NCBI GenBank assembly: GCA_028752905.1
Contig: JAQNBH010000017.1
Location: forward strand, 37,511,429 to 37,575,428
DNA length: 64,000 nucleotides
From: Cladorhizidae sp. MBARI D1340-BT2
Lineage: Eukaryota; Porifera; Demospongiae; Poecilosclerida; Cladorhizidae
Direction: 5' to 3'
This document shows positions 31,545 through 64,000 of this stretch, piece by piece. A program made the position numbers and the translations under genes. The notes under the pieces were generated by a model. That model worked only from the letters and a program-made list of their open reading frames with translations, did no database searches and was not told the origin of the DNA. Each line of letters opens with the position of its first letter. Positions within the stretch are counted from its first letter, which is position 1.

Positions 31545-34156
31545 TATGGCAAGCAGTTTTCATCCTCCCGAAATTTCTGATGCTCCACACATCAACCTGG
31601 TCAAAGCTTTAGGTTCCCAAAGTGCTTCTTTGGAGAGAAAAAACTGCTGCATCACGATCATTTCAAGTATCATGGGTTCAACGGTGGCCTTTTCTACATT
31701 ATGATGCAGCTAAAGATTTAGCCTACTGTCATACTTGTGTAATGAGTTATTTCAGAGAGAAGATGAGAACTTCCAAAGCAGATCCAGCATTTGTAAGTTT
31801 TCATTGTTATTGTTGTGCACCTTATGACCAGGCCTATATAAACAGTTTGTTAAAGATATTTCAGGACTGCAAGGGTTATTCTAACTGGAAGGATGCTGTT
31901 CTGTCATTTAAGAAACATGAAACTAGTGGTTGCCATCTCGAATCAGTAGAAATGATACTTAGTTTGCCTACCTCTACTAAGCACATTGATGTACAACTTT
32001 CGCAACCATTTGCACGGAGATGGAGGATAAAGATGTTACTGAAGATTTTATCTTGCATCAGGGTATTAGCTAGGCAAGGGCTAGCATTTCGAGGTGATGG
32101 TGAATCTGAAATTTTGTTCAGTTTCTCAAGTGTGCCGGTGATGCATTAACCATGAACAGGTTGCAGAAGATCAATAAATATACATCACATGAAATTCAAA
32201 ATGAAACTTTAAAGAACCTTGCTCTACAGGTTCTTCGAAATATTGTTGGTGATCTCCAAAAATCACCCTTTTTAACCATAATGATTGATGAAACTGGCAA
32301 TGTCACTAATCGTGAAGTCACCATTGTTATTCCAAGAATGATGAAGATTTTGCAAGTGTAGGGGATCATTGGCTTTATGAGGTTGATTCTATTGGTGCTG
32401 TGTCTTACAAGAGTAATCTAGGACTGCTTGTTGCCAATCAGTAAACTTCATGGTCAATGAGATGATGGATGCAGCACAATGAGTGGGACAAAAACAGGAG
32501 TTGCTAAGAGGATATCAGAATAGGAAACGTGCTGCTATTGGCATTCCTTAAATCTTGCTGCTAGTGACACTATCAAAAATTTGAAAGTTATGGAATTTGA
32601 TTTTTTTGTTCTTTTTACAAAGATGATTTCCATTCTGAGGTTCTTCGAGTGCAGTTGCTTATCTTTGGACTTGAATTTCAGTGAATTCAGAAGGAAAGAA
32701 TCACAATACGACTACAATTTCTGATATCAAGTCATTCTTTTCTGACTTGACTGCTGGTAAGAAATTTTTGCTTTCTCAATTTTGTTGAGTTATCAAACTT
32801 ATTTTGATCATGCCAGCCACCAATTCTACATCAGAAAGATCATTCAGTGCTGGGAATGACAACCCAGTGCCATTCCCAGACATAACGACTCCACCGCTAA
32901 GTAATGGAACCACAACCACAACCAATAATGGAACATAATGAGGAACCCATTACAGAACAAATGGATGTAGAAGGTTCTTCGGTCCACTGAGTGGGCAGCT
33001 GGATCACATGACCTGAAAGGGATATAAAAGGACTAATCAGCTGACAGTCAGGGAGATCTGAACTGGACTACATTTATTGTATGTAGGTGTAATTCTCTGT
33101 ATCCTTGACAAAATGATTTATATTTAGTATATAATCAAACTACCAGTGAGGGTATGGTGTCAAAGGGGTAGAACCGAGACAAGGTCTGGAAGGAATCAGG
33201 CCGAAGTTTGGTATACCGATCTAGGTCTAAGTAGGGTGGTAGTGAGGCTAGCATCATGAGATACCTAGGCGTCGCGGGAGGAGTTATTACCCATTGTAGT
33301 TGAGGCAGGAAGGTCTTAGATAGATCAGAATGGGTAATTTCCCCGGTGGTGGCAGTGGTGGGATCTTCTAGAGAGAGGATATCCCGGACCAGCCAGTAGC
33401 TAGAGCAGAGGAGTTGTATAGCTCGGAAGGATAGAGTCTGGGCACGGCCCTTAGACTTGCAAACCCAACCTTCATTAGCCAGGAGAAGAGCTAGGAAGAG
33501 GTTTTGTGGATTAGGCTTAATTGAAAGAAGAATGAAGAAAAAATTGGTTGCTCAGGAATATTCTTTTCGCCTCCCAACCTCAAGTCTGAGGAGAGAGACC
33601 AAAGGTCTACGATGGAGCCCCGAGGCAGACACGGCAATACTCCAGAGACTGCTACCCTCATCGACCCCATGGATCGCTTCCTCAGCCAATGGATCCTCAT
33701 CGATCAGAGGAGGGCTGAACAAGAGGAGCAGAAGAGAGAAGAAAGGGAGGAACGGCTGGAACGCCAGTAGGCCAGGAAGCACTCGACAAACGGAGATGAG
33801 AGGAAGCTAGGAGAGAGCAGGACGCAAGGCAGGAGAGGCAAGAAGAAGCCCAAGCTGAGCAACAGGAGAGGCTTCTCAGAATGATGGCCGAGATGCGTCC
33901 ATTGCCTTCTGTGGCTGCCCCACTGGTGATGCAGGAAGGTCTTAGATAGATCGAAGTGGGTAATTTCCCCCGACAAGTGCCCTTCGCAGGGTAAATAGTT
34001 ATTTACGAAACACCATGAGTCAGCTGAGGTTAACTAATCTCATGCTATTACATGTCCATTAAGGAGTTAACGGATAAATTGAACTGAAAGATGCTGAAAA
34101 TGAATTCATAGGAGATTCAGAACATAAGCTCAAGATTTTTGGAAAACTAAAGTAAC
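31545..34156 (+). pseudogene. ZMYM1-like hAT transposase relic, split by an LTR element
   Basis: The N-terminal TTF-type zinc finger reads RSFQVSWVQRWPFLHYDAA and AYCHTCVMSYF (31650-31760). GYSNWKDAVLSFKKHETSG follows an extra insert. LKILSCIRVLARQGLAFRG and YTSHEIQNETLKNLALQVLR lead to FLTIMIDETGNVTNREV (catalytic Asp, 32270-32320). Then VDSIGAVSY and a weaker middle. The dimerisation domain starts PATNSTSERSFSA at 32813, is cut at 32850, and resumes at 33976 as the SALRRV helix running to KLK and a stop at 34156. Several frameshifts and stops. The same C-terminus occurs at 4083-4278. Confidence 0.8.
32851..33975 (+). mobile_element. Truncated LTR retrotransposon inserted in hAT
   Basis: It begins TGGGAATGACAACCC and ends TTTCCCCCGACA (TG...CA), flanked by the 5-bp target duplication AGTGC (32846-32850 and 33976-33980); the hAT frame resumes across it. 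The 5' LTR is 32851 to about 33346, with a TATA-like gatataaaagg near 33020. The primer-binding-like TGGTGGCAGTGGTGGG starts at 33347. A Gag N-terminal fragment from about 33612 (DPMDRFLSQWILIDQRRAE, then Glu/Arg-rich coiled coil) follows. 33930-33975 repeats the LTR end (GGAAGGTCTTAGATAGATC), so the rest of the element is deleted. Confidence 0.8.
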
Positions 34157-34463
34157 TTAAAACTCTGTATTAATTAAGTAGATGAATAGTCCCATTCTGT
34201 GTTTTCATCTAGTTTGTTGTGTGCCACTGGTGTGTAACTGGTAATTATATCTTCCATTCTTAATACGCATGAACACCACACCATACATGTCCTGACCAAT
34301 CAAATTTTGCTTGCTCCAGGCCTATTAAGGAAGTAGCTAGGCTGTGCAGGAAGTCTTTTTATAAAAGGAGCCTGCCCAAAGAGAGGATTATTAATAATAT
34401 TGTAACTAAGAGTGTCTCACTGAAGGGAGTGTGGCACCAGCGAATAAGTTGTACATCTCAATC
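34157..34463 (+). mobile_element. LTR-like promoter segment, copy B
   Basis: Same sequence as 3809-4082 on the opposite strand: TATA-like ttttataaaaggagcctgcc, AGAGTGTCTCACTGAAGG and AATAAGTTGTACATCTCA, directly followed by the minisatellite. Confidence 0.55.
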
Positions 34464-35795
34464 GCACCATCCTGATTAGTACAGCCACCCTGGTTAGTGC
34501 ATCCACCCCGGTTAGTCCTGCCACCCTGATTAATACAGCTACCCTGGTCCCTGGTTAGTGCAGCCATCCTGTTTAGTGCAGCCACTCTGGTTAGTACAGC
34601 CACCCTGGTTAGTGCATCTATCCTGGTGCCTGGTTAGTGCAGCCATCCTGGTTAGTGCATCTATCCTGGTGCCTGGTTAGTGCAGCCACCCTGGTTAGTG
34701 CATCTATCCTGGTGCCTGGTTAGTGCAGCCACCCTGGTTAGTGCATCTATCCTAGTGCCTGGTTAGTGCAGCCACCCTGGTTAGTGCATCTATCCTGGTG
34801 CCTGGTTAGTGCAGCCACCCTGGTTAGTGCATCTATCCTGGTGCCTGGTTAGTGCAGCCACCCTGGTTAGTGCATCTAGCCTGGTGCCTGGTTAGTGCAG
34901 CCACCCTGGTTAGTGCATCTATCCCGGTGCCTGGTTAGTGCAGCCACCCTGGTTAGTGCATCTATCCTGGTGCCTGGTTAGTGCAGCCACCCTAGTTAGT
35001 ACATCTATCGTGGTCACTGGTTAGTCCAGCCACCCTGGTTAGTGCATCTATCCTGGTGCCTGGTTAGTGCAGCCACCCTGGTTGTACAGCCACCCTGATT
35101 AGTACAGGCCACCGTGGTTAGTCCAGCCACCCTAGTTATTCCACCCTGGTTAGTGATCCATTGATTCCTAGTCCCTGGTTAGTGCAGCCATCTTGTTTAG
35201 TGCAACCACCCTGGTTAGTACAGCCACCCTGGTTAGCGCATCTATCCTGGTCCCTGGTTAGTGCAGCCACCCTGGTTAGCGCATCTATCCTGGTGCCTGG
35301 TTAGTGCAGCCACCCTGGTTAGTACATCTATCGTGGTCGCTGGTTAGTCCAGCCACCCTGGTTAGTGCATCTATCCTGGTGCCTGGTTAGTGCAGCCACC
35401 CTGGTTAGTACAGGCCACCGTGGTTAGTCCAGCCACCCTAGTTATTCCACCCTGGTTAGTGATCCATTGATTCCTAGTCCCTGGTTAGTGCAGCCATCTT
35501 GTTTAGTGCAACCACCCTGGTTAGTACAGCCACCCTGGTTAGCACATCTATCCTGGTCCCTGGTTAGTGCAGCCACCCTGGTTAGCGCATCTCTGGTTAG
35601 TGCAGCCACCCTGTTTAGTGCAGCCACCCTGGTTAGTGCAGCCACCTGGTTAGCACATCTATCGTGGTCCCTGGCTAGTGCAGCCACCTTGGTTAGTGCA
35701 GCCACCCAGGTTAGTGCAGTTACTCTGATTAATGCCCACTCTGGTTAGTCCAGCCACCCTGATTAGTGCAGCAACCCCAGTTGTGGTTAGGCACT
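34464..35795 (+). repeat. Large 18-bp/43-bp higher-order minisatellite (copy B)
   Basis: About 1.3 kb of TTAGTGCAGCCACCCTGG units. From 34610 to about 35080 they alternate with TTAGTGCATCTATCCTGG plus TGCCTGG to make a homogeneous 43-bp higher-order unit, roughly ten times. 35100-35190 and 35410-35500 are two copies of a longer block that includes GTGATCCATTGATTCCTAG. The array is homologous to copies A, C and D. Confidence 0.9.
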
Positions 35796-36001
35796 TGGTC
35801 AGTTAATGGAAGCACCATTTCCCTGGTGCATGTATCTTTATTCCGTTCCTTCAAAGCCTCCACCTCTTGACCACATACATGCATGAATGTGCACGTCCTA
35901 GTCACTGTTTAGTTGTTGTTGTTGCTGTTGTTGTTGTTGTTGTTATCATTAGTTATTATTATTATTATTGCTATTATTACTATTACTGCTGTTACTACTA
36001 C

Positions 36002-36079
<78 letters not shown>

Positions 36080-36160
36080 CATCATCATCATCATCATCAT
36101 CACCATCATCATTATTATTATCTTTATTGTTGTTGTTGTTGTTGTTGTTGTTATCATCAT
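35796..36160. repeat. LTR fragment and TTG/TTA/TCA microsatellite
   Basis: 35796-35890 repeats the post-minisatellite block of copy C (GGTCAGTTAATGG, CCTCCACCTCTTGACCAC). 35912-36160 is a compound trinucleotide array of TTG, TTA (about 80 bp pure), ATC and TTG. The poly-Tyr, poly-Leu and poly-Ile frames here are artefacts. Confidence 0.9.
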
Positions 36161-36486
36161 TGTCTTATTATTTATTATTTTTTAATTATCATGTATGGCT
36201 CACCTGCTGTTTCTGGAAGCTCTTCTGCTGAGAAAGGCTGCACAGGCACCTATGGTTACCTGGACCGCTGAGTCCCTTTAGAAAGAAGGCTCTCCTGGAC
36301 AGAGTTCTTTGCTTGTAGACTAGGCACAGCATATCACCTCATAGTCACTGCCTCATGAGCAGTGTATTCCAAAAGAGAATTTAAATAGTCATTTCTTACA
36401 AGCTATTATATAAGAGCCCCAAAATATTGTCCAGGTTAACTTGTGATATCACCATTGAAGGGTTGAAAGGTCAGCTTTGATTAAAT

Positions 36487-36744
36487 TTATTCTGTGCCCT
36501 CATGCCATGTGGGCAGGATCAGTAGTTGGTGCTGGTGATGTATGTACAGCAGCTGATGATGGAGCCACACAATGCTTGTTAACCAAGCAAACATAGATGC
36601 CTTCCTTGAATGTACAGCCTGCTCAATCTCATCTGCAAGTCTATATTCCTCTGTAAGATCTAGCATCATACCGTCCAGTTGATTGAGAATGTCAAGTTTC
36701 TTACGACAGTTCAGCTTCAATTGTGACAGTCTAAATGTGTCCAC
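36487..36744 (-). pseudogene. Possible BEL/Pao-type Gag N-terminal fragment
   Basis: An 85-codon minus frame reads DTFRLSQLKLNCRKKLDIL then DLTEEYRLADEIEQA, a leucine- and acid-rich helical pattern like the DUF1759 region of BEL/Pao Gag. No neighbouring pol was found. A host coiled-coil exon is the alternative. Confidence 0.4.
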
Positions 36745-37435
36745 TCCATGAAGTCCAGTCTAAGCCAGCAATTGCCCAACTCTACTCAGCATTCGGGAAT
36801 TTGAAGCAGCATAGATGCATTTTTTTCCCTCGTTGGCTCGTCAGCCATGACTCATGTGATAATTACTGTAAGTGGTTAGTTGGTTATCTTCGAGGATCAA
36901 ATATATCAAAACATCACTTGATCAAACATAATTTATTATAAATAATGATGCACTAATAGAATTGTCTATATACAACATACCAAAACCTACCAAAACTGAC
37001 ACTTGAGTTTCCCACAAATATCTGGAGCATGTTGTCATGTACAATGGCGAACAGCAAGGAAACTTGATCCCACCATTTGCACATGCACATTTATATGATT
37101 ATAATCAGTAGATTTCTTTCCTTTTTTTTTGTTGTTGTTTTTTGTTATGTTTCGACATTAAAAAAAAATTCAACTCGAAATGTTTTAGGCATTTTAAAAA
37201 TCAAAAAAGAGCTCATTTCTCCCACCTCTATCTTTCATAATGATCTCTCATCAGTGTCCTTCCCTCCATTCTTGGTGTGGACAACCTTGGGGTCATTTTT
37301 ATGATGTCCAAAGTTATTGTACATAATGCAGTAGTCCCATGCATACTGAACCTGTAACTTTGATATTTAAAAAATAAAAAATGGAACTTGTATAATTTGT
37401 CCATAAGCAGCTAGCTCTTGATTATATGCTTTAAT
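36745..37435. other. Non-coding
   Basis: AT-rich, with poly-T (37115) and poly-A (37160) runs. No coding feature supported. Confidence 0.4.
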
Positions 37436-37500
37436 TAATTCCTGATAAAGGCTAGAGCATCTAGTGGAAATGTCGGCTGTGTACAATTTCAAGTTGATTG
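37436..37500 (+). ncRNA. Degenerate hammerhead-ribozyme relic
   Basis: CTGATAA at 37442, then GGCTAGA/TCTAGT able to form stem II with a GCA loop, GAAA at 37467 and a TGTC cleavage-site-like sequence. The tail ACAATTTCAAGTTGATTG matches the ribozyme-bearing segments at 58.1-60.2 kb. The core has changed CTGATGA to CTGATAA and the base before GAAA is G, so activity is doubtful. It is a relic of the Penelope-like family 0.6 kb upstream of the RTK start codon. Confidence 0.6.
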
Positions 37501-38050
37501 AGGTTATTATAATTAGTTATCCATCCTAGATCTACAACTTGGGTGATCACAAATGTCTGAACTCAAGATAATACTTACTCTAGGTTTGCTCCAAAAAAGG
37601 AGTTTAAGGGCACCCAGCTTAGGCTAGCTACTCAACTGCTTGCATATATATATTTTATATATAATATATATATATTGTGGTTTTCCTTAAGGTCTGTGAT
37701 AAAGCTCTAGCTATGACCTTCAACTCTAGCTGTATATAGATACTGCACCAGTCAGGTCTTGCTCCTAAGAAGGAAGTTCATATATGTAAATTTAGCAAAA
37801 GTTTCTAAGAGCCCACAGCTAAGGCTAGGTACAATGATATTGTGGTGTTCAATAGAGCGCTGAGTGTTGTGACAAAGATATAGCACATCTGTATCAATAG
37901 CAATTGCAATGGTCTAGGCTAACTAGTACTTTTCTAAGATGCCGTAACCCTCATTTCATACCGGCAGGTCCGCTGACTTGGGAGGAGCATGGGGGGGGGG
38001 GGGGGGGGGGGGGGAAGGGGAGCGCTATCATTATATAGCTATAAAATAAC
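37501..38050 (+). promoter_or_regulatory. RTK upstream region with poly-G tract
   Basis: This precedes the proposed RTK start codon. 37991-38014 is an uninterrupted run of 24 G, followed by AAGGGGAG, ending 36 bases before the ATG. G-runs of this kind can form quadruplexes (known); any promoter role is inference. No TATA box stands out. Confidence 0.35.
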
Positions 38051-63013
<24,963 letters not shown>

Positions 63014-64000
63014 CATATTATTGCTGGAATGATGTATAGTATTGCATCTCATACTTATGTAATACACAACTATAATAATTATGTCTACATTATATTTTTA
63101 TGGATTTGTGTGAGAATTCATCAAATACCCATACTAAGTGTAACTGAACATGGATGCTTGGTTTCTAGTCTAATGCAATCACCTTGCAAGGCCTATCAAT
63201 TTAAAGTGCTGTCCAGGATTGATGGTTGGGAGCAAATCAAGTCATTTTGGAGTTTGCACTAACCTTTATCACTCAAAATTAGGATTTCTGAAAGAAAAAT
63301 GTTGGAGCTAATATTATTACAAAGACATGTCTAGAAGGAAATGAGCTAGTTGACTTTCTTGTCGCAGAATGGGATATGGAAAGTGGAAAAGAGAGATGTT
63401 TTAAAAATCATTGAAGCTGGTATATATGGAGAAGAAAGAGGGAAGGAGATGGAAAATTTGTTTACAGTTTTATGCTTTCAAATGTGTACAAGGCACCTTA
63501 CATAAATGTCTGGCAAGATATTTGTGTGTATGTTGTGGAGTATACAATCTGATACACTTGCTTTGGCCTGCTGAATTACTTTTTTAACCTCAAATGAAAT
63601 TGAAAAATGAGAAGAGTGCGCATATTAAATGTTTCATCTGTGGTATAATTATAACTCCCCTTAGCATTAACATTATTCATTGTACCTTAATGATATTCAT
63701 TATTCTTTGTTTTTTCTGTATTGAGGCCTCTGTTCCTATATTATTGTGTCAGCTGCATAAAGAATGACAGTTTTTTAATCAATATTGTTTCTGCTCTAGC
63801 TCTCGCTAGCTAGTCGGGCTAATACACTATTTTAGCTATAGCTCTCGCTTGCTCAAGATACTGCATCATCTATTTACCATTAGTACAAAAACACAACTAT
63901 AGATAATGTTATATAGGGCATTATAACGTGTATGTGTATATCAATGTGTTGGGGGAAGGGCTCTTACAATAAACACACAGAGATGAGGACAAATTGAGGG
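63014..64000 (+). other. RTK 3' region
   Basis: Presumed 3' untranslated and flanking sequence. An AATAAA at about 63967 is the only clear poly(A) signal-like hexamer I noted. No further gene. Confidence 0.4.

Noticed and set aside
34464..35795. Regular repeat array resembling a CRISPR
   Set aside because: Units are directly tandem with no unique spacers, the host is a eukaryote, and the unit is a minisatellite shared with LTRs.
35867..36271. Poly-Tyr, poly-Leu and poly-Ile frames
   Set aside because: Frames of the TTG/TTA/TCA microsatellite.

Overview
This window is eukaryotic, animal-type nuclear DNA. It is AT-rich, has short GT-AG introns, carries a multi-exon receptor tyrosine kinase (RTK), and most of it is mobile DNA of metazoan families (Merlin, hAT, pogo/Tigger, Mutator-like, Gypsy, Penelope-like, LINE). 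A sponge, probably a demosponge, is my best guess: a Met/Axl-like RTK with a novel ectodomain in a compact, transposon-riddled locus. That assignment is inference; no species-diagnostic sequence is present.

Layout. 0.8-3.1 kb: a deleted hAT element carrying a Merlin transposon whose transposase remnant has two small introns. 3.2-5.5 kb: an 18-bp minisatellite, an LTR-like segment, a hAT C-terminus and a LINE reverse transcriptase (minus strand). 5.8-7.2 kb: an intact single-exon type II membrane glycosyltransferase gene of fucosyltransferase type (minus). 7.4 kb: a foldback MITE. 8.5-13.1 kb: Mutator-like, MADF, LINE and hAT relics. 13.9 kb: a relic of an RTK paralogue. 14.9-17.1 kb: a spliced host-like gene of the SAMD3-like uncharacterised family (minus). 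20-20.8 kb: a DDE transposase relic and a possible exon. 21.5-24.3 kb: an LTR element with integrase placed before RNase H (Gmr1-like order). 24.9-28.8 kb: a Gypsy element whose presumed primer-binding site is complementary to its own LTR. 29-31.2 kb: a Gypsy-type relic with a minisatellite in its LTR. 31.5-34.2 kb: a ZMYM1-like hAT split by an LTR element with a 5-bp target duplication. 34.2-36.2 kb: a large minisatellite and a microsatellite.

38.05-63.01 kb: an RTK gene reconstructed as 14 exons with continuous splice phases, giving 714 codons plus stop. It has a hydrophobic N-terminus, a novel ectodomain, a Ser/Thr/Pro stalk, one transmembrane helix, a complete tyrosine kinase domain and a short tail. 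Intron 6 (12.4 kb) holds a 740-bp palindrome and a three-level nest: a Mag-like Gypsy element containing a hAT element containing a pogo/Tigger element, each boundary readable. Intron 10 (4.3 kb) holds a Penelope-like element with a GIY-YIG endonuclease, hammerhead-ribozyme motifs and about 0.7 kb of ATA microsatellite.

The three apparently living genes (glycosyltransferase, SAMD3-like gene, RTK) are not an operon and show no obvious functional link. The nested elements let several insertion events be put in relative order.
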